NCBI RefSeq assembly: GCF_002116905.1
Contig: NZ_CP015118.1
Location: 4,960,001-5,024,000, forward strand
Source of the DNA: Piscinibacter gummiphilus
GTDB taxonomy: Bacteria > Pseudomonadota > Gammaproteobacteria > Burkholderiales > Burkholderiaceae_C
Reading direction: 5' to 3'
Length of the DNA stretch: 64,000 nucleotides
Of this stretch, positions 30,645 to 39,611 are shown in pieces. The number at the start of each line of letters is the position of its first letter. Positions within the stretch are counted from its first letter, which is position 1. A model generated the notes under the pieces. It did no database searches. It was not told the origin of the DNA and was given only the letters and a program-made list of their open reading frames with translations. Both the position numbers and the translations under genes were made by a program.

Positions 30645-31829
30645 ATGACTTCCCGATTCTCCCGTCTCGCCGCGCTGGTGTTCGTCGCCGCCCTGGCCGC
30701 CTGCTCGAAGAAGGAACCCCCTCCCCCTCCGAAGCCGGCCACGGTCGGCGTCTTCACCGTCACGGCCGGCAGCCAGGCCATCTCCACCGAACTGCCGGGC
30801 CGCACGAAGGCGCGTCTGATCGCCGAGATCCGGCCGCAGGTGGGCGGCATCGTGCTGCGCCGGCTGTTCGAGGAAGGCGCGCGGGTGAAGGCGGGCCAGG
30901 TGCTGTACGAGCTGGACCCCGCCACGTTCCGCGCCGCCGTCGCAAGCGCCGAGGCCGGTGTCTCGAAGGCCATGGCCACCCTCGGCACCGCCCGCACCAC
31001 GGCCGCCCGCGACGCCGAACTGGTCAAGATCGACGCCATCAGCCAACAGCAGCGCGACACCAGCCAGGCCGCCGCGAAGCAGGCCGAGGCCGACCTGGAG
31101 GTGGCCCGCGCCGCGCTGCAGACCGCCCGCATCAACCTCGACCGCACGCGCATCGCTTCGCCCATCGACGGGTTCGTCTCGGTGTCCACCGTGACCCCGG
31201 GCGCCCTCGTCACCGCGAACCAGGACGCCGCCCTCACCACCGTGCAGCAGCTCGACCCCCTGTACGTCGACGTGGTGCAGTCCAGCGCCGAGCTGCTGCG
31301 CCTCAAGCGCGAGCTGGCGAACGGCACGCTGCAGCAGCGCAAGGGCAGCGCCGAAGCGCCCATCAAGCTCGTGCTGGAAGACGGCACGCCCTACGCGCAC
31401 CCCGGCCGCCTGAAGTTCTCGGGCGTGGCCGTGAACCCCGCCACCGGCGCGGTCACGCTGCGCGGCGAGGTGCCCAACCCCGAAGGCATGCTGATGCCCG
31501 GCATGTACGTGCGCGCGCTGCTCGAAACGGGTGTCGCCGACCAGGCCATCCTCGTGCCGCAGCAGGGCATCACCCGCAACCCGGCCGGCGAGGCCGTGGC
31601 CTGGGTGATCGGCGCCGAGAACAAGGTCGAGGCCCGCAAGCTGACGGTCGACCGCGCGATCGGCGGCCGCTGGCAGGTCACCTCCGGCCTGAAGCCGGGT
31701 GACCGCGTGATCGTCGACGGCCTGCAGCGCACCCGCGTGGGTGCCACGGTGAACCCGGTGGATGCCTCGGCGTCGGCACCGGCGCGGTCCGCGTCGGCGC
31801 CGCGCGCCGCGTCGGCCGCCGCCCGCTGA
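30645..31829 (+). CDS. AcrA/MexA-type periplasmic adaptor lipoprotein
   Basis: The 394-residue lipoprotein precursor has the lipobox LAAC (C20), then KKEPPPPPKP. The barrel-sandwich halves (IRPQVGGIVLRRLFEEGARVKAGQVLYELDP and IASPIDGFVS) flank a helical hairpin at ~95-150. The beta-barrel has VDVVQSSAELLRLK, and the membrane-proximal domain ends before an Ala/Ser-rich tail. It couples the downstream RND transporter to its outer-membrane channel. It is the first gene of a three-gene operon transcribed away from baeS and is probably BaeR-activated. Confidence 0.93.
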   Translation: MTSRFSRLAALVFVAALAACSKKEPPPPPKPATVGVFTVTAGSQAISTELPGRTKARLIAEIRPQVGGIVLRRLFEEGARVKAGQVLYELDPATFRAAVASAEAGVSKAMATLGTARTTAARDAELVKIDAISQQQRDTSQAAAKQAEADLEVARAALQTARINLDRTRIASPIDGFVSVSTVTPGALVTANQDAALTTVQQLDPLYVDVVQSSAELLRLKRELANGTLQQRKGSAEAPIKLVLEDGTPYAHPGRLKFSGVAVNPATGAVTLRGEVPNPEGMLMPGMYVRALLETGVADQAILVPQQGITRNPAGEAVAWVIGAENKVEARKLTVDRAIGGRWQVTSGLKPGDRVIVDGLQRTRVGATVNPVDASASAPARSASAPRAASAAAR

Positions 31830-31839
31830 GGGGCGCGCC

Positions 31840-34800
31840 ATGGCACGTTTCTTCATCGACCGGCCCATATTCGCGTGGGTCATCGCGATCGTCATCATGC
31901 TCGCCGGCGCGGTGGCCATCCACACGCTGCCGCTCGAGCAGTACCCGGACATCGCCCCCACCACCATCTCGATCAACGCCACGTACACCGGCGCGTCGGC
32001 CAAGACCATCGAGGACTCGGTCACCCAGGTGATCGAGCAGCGCCTGAAGGGCCTCGACCGCCTGGTCTCGATGGCCAGCACCAGCAACTCGGCCGGCACC
32101 GCCAACGTGCGCCTGAGCTTCGAGGCCGGCACGAACCCCGACGTGGCGCAGATGCAGGTGCAGAACAAGCTGCAGCAGGCCATGTCGCAACTGCCCCAGG
32201 CCGTGCAGGCCCAGGGCGTGTCGGTGACGAAGGCCGGCACCGACCTGCTGATGGTCGTCTCGCTGATCTCGGAAGACGGCAGCATGTCCGCCACCGACCT
32301 CGGCGACTACATCTCCAGCAACCTGCAGGACGTCATCAGCCGCGTGGACGGCGTGGGCGACGTCAACATCCAGGGCACCGGCTACGCGATGCGCCTGTGG
32401 CTGGACCCGGCCAAGCTGAACCAGTACGGCCTGATGCCCGGTGACGTGCGCACCGCCATCGCGGCGCAGAACACCGAGGTGTCCGCCGGCCAGTTGGGCG
32501 CGCTGCCCGCCACGTCCGGCCAGCAACTCAACGCCACCGTGACGGCCCGCGGCAAGCTGCAGACGGTCGAGCAGTTCCGCAACGTGGTGGTGAAGTCGGC
32601 CGCCGACGGCTCGGTGGTGCGCGTGGGCGACGTGGCCCGCGTGGAACTCGGCAGCGACAACTACACCACCCGCGCGCGCCTGGGCGGCAACACGGCCTCG
32701 GGCATGGTGATCTTCCTCGCCACCGGCGCCAACGCGGTGGGCACGGCCAAGGCCGTGAAGGCCAAGCTCGACGAGCTCTCGCCCTTCTTCCCGCCGGGCA
32801 TGAAGGCCATCGTGAGCTTCGACACCACGCCGTTCGTCGAGATCTCCATCGAGGGTGTGGTGCACACGCTGCTCGAGGCGATGGTGCTGGTCGTGCTGAT
32901 CATGTACCTGTTCATGCAGAACCTGCGGGCCACGCTGATCCCGGCCATCGCGGTGCCGGTCGTGCTGCTGGGCACCTTCGGCATCCTCTCGGTGTTCGGC
33001 TACTCGATCAACACGCTGACGATGTTCGGGCTCGTGCTCGCCATCGGCCTGCTGGTGGACGACGCCATCGTGGTCGTCGAGAACGTCGAGCGGCTGATGA
33101 GCGAGGAGAAGCTCACGCCGCTGGAAGCCACGCGCAAGTCGATGGGCGAGATCACCGGGGCGCTCGTCGGCATCGCGCTCGTGCTCTCGGCGGTGTTCAT
33201 CCCGATGGCCTTCTTCGGCGGGTCCACCGGCGTGATCTACCGGCAGTTCTCCATCACCGTGGTGTCGGCGATGGTGCTGTCGGTGCTGGTCGCGATGACC
33301 CTCACGCCCGCGCTGTGCGCCACGCTGCTGCACGAGGGCGACGAGCCCGGCCACACCGACCGGCCGGGACTGATGGGCCGCTTCTTCAACGGTTTCAACC
33401 GCTTCTTCGACCGCAACGCCGACCGCTACGAGCGCGGCGTCGCCGGGCTGCTCAAGCGCAACGCCCGCAGCATGCTGCTGTACGCGCTGCTGCTCGGCGT
33501 CGCCGCGTTCCTGTACGTGCGGCTGCCCACGTCGTTCCTGCCCGAGGAGGACCAGGGCACGCTGCAGGTGCAGGTGCGCATGCCGGCCGGAGCCACCGAC
33601 GAGCGGCTCAAGCAGGCACTGTCGCGCATCGAGACGTACCTGTCGAAGGAGACCGACGTCGTCCGCTTCTACAACCTCGTGAGCGGCCAGGGCGGCAACC
33701 AGGGCACAGGCCAGGGCTACATCCGCCTGAAGGACTGGAGCGAGCGCACGGGCAAGGGCCAGAGCGCGGCCGAGCTGGCGCGGCGCTACACGAGCGACCT
33801 GCAGCGCGAGATCCGCGACGCGCAGGTCTTCATCCTGCTGCCGCCGGCCGTGCGCGGCCTCGGCGCGAACGCCGGCTTCTCGGTGCAGCTGCAGGACGTG
33901 GGCGGCATCGGGCCCCAGGCGCTCGCTGCCGCACGGGACCAGTTCCTCGACCTCGCGAACAGCCACCCCGAACTCTCGCGCGTGCGCAACAACAACCTCG
34001 TCGACACGCCGGAGTTCAACATCCGCATCGACGACCGCCGCGCCGGCGCGCTGGGCCTCACCACGGGGAACATCAACGACACACTGTCGGCCGCGATGGG
34101 CGGCAGCTACATCAACGACTTCATCGACCGCGGCCGCGTGAAGAAGGTCTACATGCAGGGCGACGCGCCGTTCCGCATGGACCCCGAGTCGTACAAGAAC
34201 TGGTACGTGCGCAACACCACCGGCGACATGGTGCCGTTCTCGGCCTTCGCCACCAGCGGCTGGACCTTCGGCTCGCCGCAGCTCACGCGCTACAACGGGA
34301 TGTCCTCGTACGAACTCATCGGCGACCCCGCACCGGGCGTCAGCTCGGGCACCGCGATGCGCATCATCGAGGACACCATGAAGCAGATGCCCACCGGTGT
34401 CGGCTACGAGTGGGCGGGGCGTTCGTTCCAGGAGCGTCTGTCGGGTGCGCAGGCACCGCTGCTGTACGCGGCCTCGGTGCTGTTCGTGTTCCTCTGCCTC
34501 GCCGCGCTGTACGAGAGCTGGTCGGTGCCGTTCTCGGTGATGCTGGTCGTGCCACTCGGCGTGCTCGGCGCGCTGGCCGCCACCACGCTCGCGGGGCAGA
34601 CCAACGACGTGTACTTCCAGGTGGGGCTGCTGACCACCGTGGGCCTCTCCGCGAAAAACGCGATCCTGATCGTCGAGTTCGCGAAGGCCCTGGAGGAACA
34701 GGGCATGGCGCTGGTCGAGGCCACGCTGAAGGCCGTGCGCCAGCGGCTGCGTCCGATCCTGATGACCTCTCTCGCCTTCGGCTTCGGCGTGCTGCCGCTC

Positions 34801-34980
34801 GCCTTCAGCACCGGCGCCGGCGCCGGCAGCCGCCGCTCCATCGGCACCGGCGTGCTCGGCGGCATGATCACCGCCACGATCCTCGGAATCTTCTTCGTGC
34901 CCATCTTCTACGTCGTGGTCCGCAAGGTCTTCGGCCGCCGCAAGGTCCAGCCGGCGGCGCCCACGGAGGCCACGCCATGA
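31840..34980 (+). CDS. AcrB/MexB-type hydrophobe-amphiphile RND transporter
   Basis: The 1046-residue protein starts MARFFIDRPIFAWVIAIVIMLAG, the typical HAE1 start. The proton-relay aspartates are in GLLVDDAIVVVENVERLMSEE, TM10 carries SAKNAILIVEFAKAL, and PTSFLPEEDQG and the docking-loop GGSYINDFIDRG segments are intact. It is a homotrimeric multidrug exporter of the inner membrane. It lies ten bases after the adaptor gene and overlaps the outer-membrane gene by four bases (ATGA). Confidence 0.94.
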   Translation: MARFFIDRPIFAWVIAIVIMLAGAVAIHTLPLEQYPDIAPTTISINATYTGASAKTIEDSVTQVIEQRLKGLDRLVSMASTSNSAGTANVRLSFEAGTNPDVAQMQVQNKLQQAMSQLPQAVQAQGVSVTKAGTDLLMVVSLISEDGSMSATDLGDYISSNLQDVISRVDGVGDVNIQGTGYAMRLWLDPAKLNQYGLMPGDVRTAIAAQNTEVSAGQLGALPATSGQQLNATVTARGKLQTVEQFRNVVVKSAADGSVVRVGDVARVELGSDNYTTRARLGGNTASGMVIFLATGANAVGTAKAVKAKLDELSPFFPPGMKAIVSFDTTPFVEISIEGVVHTLLEAMVLVVLIMYLFMQNLRATLIPAIAVPVVLLGTFGILSVFGYSINTLTMFGLVLAIGLLVDDAIVVVENVERLMSEEKLTPLEATRKSMGEITGALVGIALVLSAVFIPMAFFGGSTGVIYRQFSITVVSAMVLSVLVAMTLTPALCATLLHEGDEPGHTDRPGLMGRFFNGFNRFFDRNADRYERGVAGLLKRNARSMLLYALLLGVAAFLYVRLPTSFLPEEDQGTLQVQVRMPAGATDERLKQALSRIETYLSKETDVVRFYNLVSGQGGNQGTGQGYIRLKDWSERTGKGQSAAELARRYTSDLQREIRDAQVFILLPPAVRGLGANAGFSVQLQDVGGIGPQALAAARDQFLDLANSHPELSRVRNNNLVDTPEFNIRIDDRRAGALGLTTGNINDTLSAAMGGSYINDFIDRGRVKKVYMQGDAPFRMDPESYKNWYVRNTTGDMVPFSAFATSGWTFGSPQLTRYNGMSSYELIGDPAPGVSSGTAMRIIEDTMKQMPTGVGYEWAGRSFQERLSGAQAPLLYAASVLFVFLCLAALYESWSVPFSVMLVVPLGVLGALAATTLAGQTNDVYFQVGLLTTVGLSAKNAILIVEFAKALEEQGMALVEATLKAVRQRLRPILMTSLAFGFGVLPLAFSTGAGAGSRRSIGTGVLGGMITATILGIFFVPIFYVVVRKVFGRRKVQPAAPTEATP

Positions 34981-36353
34981 GCCGCCTCGCCCTGAGCACC
35001 CTGTGCGCTGCGGCGCTGCTGGCCGGCTGCGTGAACCTCGCGCCCCCATACGAGCAGCCCGCCGCACCGGTGCCCGGTCAATGGACGGGCGCCCCGGCCA
35101 CCGGCGGCCCCGCGCTGCCGGCCGACTGGCAGTCGTTCGTGTCGGATGAACGACTGCGCCAGGTCATTGCGCTCGCGCTCGCCAACAACCGCGACCTGCG
35201 CGTCGCCGCGCTGAACATCGAACGCGCGCAGGCGCAGTACCGTGTCGCCCGCGCCGACCTGTTCCCCACGGTCGACGGCTCGGTGGGCGGCGTGCGCCAG
35301 CGCAGCGCCACCACCGGCACCACCACCACGCAGTACACCGCCGAGCTGGGCCTCGCCCGTTACGAGATCGACTTCTTCGGCAAGATCCGCAACCTGAACG
35401 AATCGGCGCTGCAGGCCTTCTTCGCGGTGGAGGAGAACCGGCGCAGCGCGCAGATCAGCCTCGTCGCCGAGGTGGCCACCGCGTGGCTCACGCTCGCGGC
35501 CGACACCGAACGCCTCGCGCTCGTGCGCGACACGCTGAAGAACCAGGAGACCGCGTACGACCTCGTGCGCCGCACGCGCGAGCTGGGCGGCACGTCGGGC
35601 CTCGCATTGGCCCAGGCCCGCATGACGGTGGACGCCGCGCGGGTCGACGTGGGCACGTACACGAGCCGCGTCGGCGTCGACCGCAACGCCCTCGACCTGC
35701 TCGTGGGCGCGGCGGTGCCGGACGGCCTGCTGCCCGCACCGGGCGCCGGGGCCGGCGCGAGCCGCCTCGTCGACGTGCCGGCGGGCCTGCCGTCCGAGGT
35801 GCTGCTGAAGCGCCCCGACGTGATCGCCGCGGAGCATCGATTGAAGGCGTCCTACGCCGACGTGGGCGCCGTGCGCGCCGCGCTGTTCCCGAGCATCTCG
35901 CTGACGGCATCGGTGGGCACGCAGAGCCGCACGCTGTCGGGCCTGTTCGGCAGCGGCACGGGGGTCTGGAGCTTCGCACCGTCGATCGACATCCCGCTGT
36001 TCGACGCGGGCGCGCGGCAGGCCAACGTCACGGCCACCGAGGCCCAGCGCAAGATCGAGATCGCCACCTACGAGGCCACCGTGCAGGCCGCGTTCCGCGA
36101 CGTCGCCGACGCCTTGGCCGAACGCGCCACGCTCGCCGACCGGCTCGCCGCGCAGGACTCGCTGGTCGAGTCCTCGCAGCGCGCGTTCGACCTGTCCACC
36201 GCGCTCTTCAAAGGCGGCGCCAGCAGCTACCTCGACGTGCTGGTGAACCAGCGCGCGCTGTATGCGTCGCAGCAGACGGCGATCTCGCTGCGGCTGCTGG
36301 AGGAGATCAACCGGGTGGATCTGTACCGCGCGTTGGGCGGCGGCGGGGACTGA
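34977..36353 (+). CDS. OprM/AdeC-type outer-membrane efflux lipoprotein
   Basis: The 458-residue protein has the lipobox LAGC (C18) and two outer-membrane efflux repeats (ALANNRDLRVAALNIERAQAQYRVARADLFP; RPDVIAAEHRLKASYADVGAVRAALFPSISL). The GASSYLDVLVNQRALY segment is typical of NodT-family OprM proteins. It forms the exit duct of the BaeR-linked pump. A different outer-membrane factor serves the MdtABC operon at 12.8 kb, so each pump has its own. Confidence 0.94.
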   Translation: MSRLALSTLCAAALLAGCVNLAPPYEQPAAPVPGQWTGAPATGGPALPADWQSFVSDERLRQVIALALANNRDLRVAALNIERAQAQYRVARADLFPTVDGSVGGVRQRSATTGTTTTQYTAELGLARYEIDFFGKIRNLNESALQAFFAVEENRRSAQISLVAEVATAWLTLAADTERLALVRDTLKNQETAYDLVRRTRELGGTSGLALAQARMTVDAARVDVGTYTSRVGVDRNALDLLVGAAVPDGLLPAPGAGAGASRLVDVPAGLPSEVLLKRPDVIAAEHRLKASYADVGAVRAALFPSISLTASVGTQSRTLSGLFGSGTGVWSFAPSIDIPLFDAGARQANVTATEAQRKIEIATYEATVQAAFRDVADALAERATLADRLAAQDSLVESSQRAFDLSTALFKGGASSYLDVLVNQRALYASQQTAISLRLLEEINRVDLYRALGGGGD

Positions 36354-36363
36354 GGCAGAACGA

Positions 36364-36741
36364 ATCATCCCGGCGAAGGTCCACTGCTGTCCGGGAAAAA
36401 GAGATGTCCTCAAAACACTGGTCATCCCGGCGCAGGCCGGGACCCTGGGCCTTGCCGCAAGCGCGGTGTTGAACCTCGCGACACTGCATCCGGGCACGAG
36501 GGCGACAAGCCATCGCGGAGGACTGTCCAGAGCCTGAGCGGTGAACAACGCACAGGGTCCCGGCCTGCGCCGGGATGACTGCCTGTTTTTACGAGGCGAT
36601 CGAGTCTCGACACCGGTGGATGCGTTGCATCCCGCGTGGGATGCGGCTCATCGCCGACCCCTCGATTTTCCCCGAACAGCGATGGTCCTTCGCCGGGATG
36701 ACGAGTGTTCTGACGGTGTCTCAGTTTCCCGGCAGCAGTGA
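36364..36741. repeat. Nested inverted-repeat cluster (REP/MITE-like) in a gene-free stretch
   Basis: The 421-base gap after the efflux operon is filled by inverted repeats. Arms of 27 perfect bases at 36421-36447 and 36553-36579 begin GTCATCCCGGCGCAGG and its complement. Outside them, a ~50-base unit at 36381-36430 recurs inverted and diverged (about 40 of 50 positions) at 36693-36741. The shared core is CCCGGCGMAGG followed by GGGATGA-type sequence. No transposase is present. Open reading frames here are repeat read-through. It is likely one of many dispersed copies in the genome. Confidence 0.75.
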
Positions 36742-36774
36742 GAGGAGGCCGGGCTCCACTGCCGCTGCAACCCG

Positions 36775-37647
36775 TCACGGCACGAGCTGCCAACCCGTCG
36801 GCGCCCATCGCAGCACCATCTCCGGCGCGAGCGGGTTGGGCGCACGTCCCGCCATGCGGCGGGACTGCCCGCGCAGCGCTTCGATCGCCGCCGGTGTGGC
36901 TTCCGAGATGTACAGGACGACGTCGGTGGTCGGCAGGACCACGAGCAAGGTGCCGCCCTGGGCCACGGCGAGCTCCGTCCATTGCCCCACCAGTGCGAGA
37001 CGGCCGACCTCGTACACGTCGCCGCCCACCACGCCGATCTTGCCGGCCCGCACCGGATCCGTGACATCGCCCAGCGGCCGCAGGGCAGCCACGAGGTTCG
37101 CCTCGGCCAGTTGGAACAACTCGCCGGCGGTCACGCCCAGTTTCGGCAGGTCGCCCGCCAGGATCGGCCGGAGGGCACGGGGCGTGTCGAGCACGACGAC
37201 GGTGATCAGACCGTCGACCAGCGGACGCGTCTGCAGCGTCGAGCCACTCCCGTCGGCCGAGGGCGGCACCTGCCCGAGGTACTCGCGCGGGCGCACGACG
37301 AGGCGGATCGCCGCCTTGTCCATCGGCGCTTTGGCTTCGGTCAGCATCTCCTTCATCGCCTTGGCGAAGGTGGTCGCCTGGTCGGCGCAGTTCCCGCGGA
37401 CCCGCAGGCAGTAGTTGTAGAGCCGATCGAGATTGACCTGCATGCGGTCGACCTCCAGCGTCAGCGGCTCGCCCGCCTTGACACGCACGGGGATGTCGCC
37501 CGCCTCGGCCTGGAACACCGTGGCCATGTGGGCGGTGAACGCAGGCTCGTCGCGCGGGAGCGGTTGCGCCGCAGCTGTGGCACGCGCCCCCACCAGCAAC
37601 AGCAGGGCGGCAATCGGGTTCAGCCAACGAGACGAGGGTGGGGACAT
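36775..37647 (-). CDS. Exported DUF1444-like protein, function unknown
   Basis: A 290-residue protein from the ATG at 37647; an ATG at 37665 is equally possible. The N-terminus (WLNPIAALLLLVGARATAAAQ) is a probable signal peptide. The mature part has a Cys pair (YNYCLRVRGNCADQ) and PREYL followed by RPLVDGLITVVVLDTP and VVLPTTDVVLYISEAT, which I match loosely to the DUF1444 (YtpQ) family. The promoter side faces the Mn exporter gene. The sequence gives no role. Confidence 0.6.
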   Translation of the reverse strand: MSPPSSRWLNPIAALLLLVGARATAAAQPLPRDEPAFTAHMATVFQAEAGDIPVRVKAGEPLTLEVDRMQVNLDRLYNYCLRVRGNCADQATTFAKAMKEMLTEAKAPMDKAAIRLVVRPREYLGQVPPSADGSGSTLQTRPLVDGLITVVVLDTPRALRPILAGDLPKLGVTAGELFQLAEANLVAALRPLGDVTDPVRAGKIGVVGGDVYEVGRLALVGQWTELAVAQGGTLLVVLPTTDVVLYISEATPAAIEALRGQSRRMAGRAPNPLAPEMVLRWAPTGWQLVP

Positions 37648-37717
37648 GGCGGCAGGGGCAGGCATCCGGGACGCCCCGGACGGGGCGCGCCATTCTGCCG
37701 CAGCGCCGCGCGCCCAG

Positions 37718-38287
37718 TCAGAACAGCTTGCCCACGTTGAACAACGTGAGCACCCCCAGCACCGCGAAGATCCCCGCCGCGATCGCATGCACGAGCTTCA
37801 TCGGCACGCGCTTCGCGATCTTGTCGCCCACGAACACCGCGGGCACGTCGGCGATCAGCATGCCGAGCGTGGTGCCGGCGACCACGGCGAGCAGGTCGTT
37901 GTAGCGCGCGGCGAGCGCGACGGTGGCGATCTGCGTCTTGTCGCCCATCTCGGCCAGGAAGAACGCGACCACGGTGGTGAGGAACACGCCGTAGCGGGCC
38001 GACACGGCCTCGTCCTCGTCGATCTTGTCGGGGATCAGCATCCACCCGGCCATCGCGATGAACGAGATGCCGATGACCCAGCGCAACACGTCCGGGCCGA
38101 GCGCGGAGGCGACCCAGCCACCGACGGCACCGGCCGCGGCATGGTTGAAGAGGGTGGCGACGAGGATGCCCAGCACGATGGGGGCCGGCCGCTTGAAACG
38201 CACCGCCAGCAGCATGGCCAGCAATTGCGTCTTGTCGCCCATTTCACCCAGGGCGACCACGCCGGTCGAGATCAGAAACGCTTCCAT
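37718..38287 (-). CDS. Gdt1/UPF0016-family Mn2+ exporter
   Basis: The 189-residue protein has six hydrophobic segments in two homologous halves. Each half carries the family signature E-x-G-D-K-T-Q (ALGEMGDKTQLLAML near residue 14 and LAEMGDKTQIATV near 110). Members such as TMEM165/Gdt1 and bacterial MneA move Mn2+ or Ca2+; bacterial ones export Mn. The yybP-ykoY riboswitch 70 bases upstream of its start strongly supports manganese export and Mn-activated expression. Confidence 0.92.
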   Translation of the reverse strand: MEAFLISTGVVALGEMGDKTQLLAMLLAVRFKRPAPIVLGILVATLFNHAAAGAVGGWVASALGPDVLRWVIGISFIAMAGWMLIPDKIDEDEAVSARYGVFLTTVVAFFLAEMGDKTQIATVALAARYNDLLAVVAGTTLGMLIADVPAVFVGDKIAKRVPMKLVHAIAAGIFAVLGVLTLFNVGKLF

Positions 38288-38357
38288 GAACACTCCAGGG
38301 CCTGACAACCAAGACGACCGCACACCCGCCCGGCCCTTGTTCCGGAAGGCGTGCAGT

Positions 38358-38470
38358 CAAAGGTCTTGCCAGGTGGGTGTTCCACTGCCCGCGCCATGGC
38401 CGTGAGGGCCAAGTGTGTTGACGCGGGCCCCGCCACACGTTGCGCGTGGCGGTCAGCTACTCCCCAATGA
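38358..38470 (-). promoter_or_regulatory. yybP-ykoY manganese riboswitch
   Basis: On the minus strand, the conserved GGGGAGTAGC (38456-38465) is followed by a GCCACGCG stem and CGTCAACACACTTGGCC. The paired GGCCATGGCGCGGGC comes next, and the element closes with GGCAAGACCTTTG (to 38359). These are the family landmarks in the right order. The element sits in the leader of the Gdt1-family exporter gene. A -10-like TACAAT lies at 38483-38488. Mn2+ binding should turn the exporter on. Confidence 0.88.
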
Positions 38471-38494
38471 CGGGAAGCCACCATTGTAGCCGCG

Positions 38495-39211
38495 TCATGC
38501 CAGCCACCGCACGAACAGCGGAATGAGCAGCGCCGCCAGCAGCACCTGCAGGCCGAGCGCGATGCCGGCGTAGGCGCCGGCGTCGGGATGGACCTGCATC
38601 GCCCGCGCCGCGCCGATGCCGTGCGACGCGGTGCCGATCGCGAAGCCGCGCACGGCCATCGACTCGATGCGCAGCAGCGTGAACAGGTAGCGGCCGGTCA
38701 ACGCGCCGACGAGGCCGGTCACCACGGCGAACACGGCGGCCAGCGCCGGCACGCCGCCGATGCGGTCGGCGATGCCCATCGCCACCGGCGCCGTGACCGA
38801 CTTGGGCACGAGCGACCGGATCACTTCCTCCGGCAGGCCCACGGCCCACGCCATCGCCGCCGCGCTGCCGGCCGCGGCCAGGCCGCCGGCCAGCGCCGCG
38901 AGGGTGAGCGCCACGCCGCGCCGGCGCACTTCCGCGCGCCGCACCCACAGCGGCCAGCCGAGCGCGACCACCGCCGGGCCCAGCAGCACGTGCACGAACT
39001 GCGCCCCGGCGAAGTAGACGGGGTAGGCGGTGCCGGTCAGCACGAGCACCGCGCCCAGCACCAGCACCGACCACAGCACGGGGTTGGCCCAGGGTGCGCG
39101 TCCCACGCGGTCGTACACGGCCGAGCAGGTCACGTACGTGAGCAGCGTGGCGGTCAGGCCGAACAGCGGGCTCGAAGACAGGTAGACCCAGAGCTGGACG
39201 AAATCATTCAT
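38495..39211 (-). CDS. lrgB: LrgB/CidB-family membrane protein
   Basis: The 238-residue polytopic protein has LrgB signatures (GPAVVALGWPLW; SLVPKSVTAPVAMGIADRIGGVPALAAVF; GFAIGTASHGIGAARAM). It is co-translated with lrgA (8-base overlap). LrgAB pairs are linked to murein hydrolase control and, in several bacteria, to pyruvate or short-chain acid uptake; the substrate here is unknown. The Mn riboswitch transcript begins just beyond its stop. Confidence 0.92.
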   Translation of the reverse strand: MNDFVQLWVYLSSSPLFGLTATLLTYVTCSAVYDRVGRAPWANPVLWSVLVLGAVLVLTGTAYPVYFAGAQFVHVLLGPAVVALGWPLWVRRAEVRRRGVALTLAALAGGLAAAGSAAAMAWAVGLPEEVIRSLVPKSVTAPVAMGIADRIGGVPALAAVFAVVTGLVGALTGRYLFTLLRIESMAVRGFAIGTASHGIGAARAMQVHPDAGAYAGIALGLQVLLAALLIPLFVRWLA

Positions 39212-39557
39212 GGGCGCCGTCCTCCTTCAGCAGTCGGCGCAGCACGAGCGCGGTGACCGCCATGCCGATCCACGTCGACACCACGATCACGGCCATCAAC
39301 TGCAGCCCGAACCGCGCGACGAGGTCCAGGTGCACGATGACCCCGACCCCCACCGGCACGAACAGCAGCGACAGGTGGGCGAGCAGCACGTCGGCCGCGG
39401 CCGACACCGGCTCGCGCACGAGCCGCCACGAGAGGCCGCCGAGCAGCAGCACGAGGCCAATCACCGGCCCGGGGAACGGCAGCGACAGGCCATGGGCCAC
39501 GCCTTCACCGGCGGCCTGGAACAACAACAGGATCGCCAAACCGCGCAGCGCCTCCAC
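39204..39557 (-). CDS. lrgA: LrgA/CidA-family holin-like protein
   Basis: The 117-residue protein has four hydrophobic segments, starting at a GTG with GAGACGAGG immediately upstream. The family motif FPGPVIGLVLLL is at ~28-39, and LLFVPVGVGVIVHLDL is in the second half. It is a holin-like partner of LrgB. The gene is 54 bases downstream of the GlcG-like gene and may share its transcript. Confidence 0.92.
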   Translation of the reverse strand: MEALRGLAILLLFQAAGEGVAHGLSLPFPGPVIGLVLLLGGLSWRLVREPVSAAADVLLAHLSLLFVPVGVGVIVHLDLVARFGLQLMAVIVVSTWIGMAVTALVLRRLLKEDGAHE

Positions 39558-39611
39558 CCTCGTCTCCTCGTTCGTCGAAACGAACGATTCTGGCAGCGTG
39601 CCGCCGGATCG

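Noticed and set aside
36364..36741. Possible CRISPR array
   Set aside because: Repeats are inverted, not direct, unevenly spaced and only two to four units; no cas genes are near.
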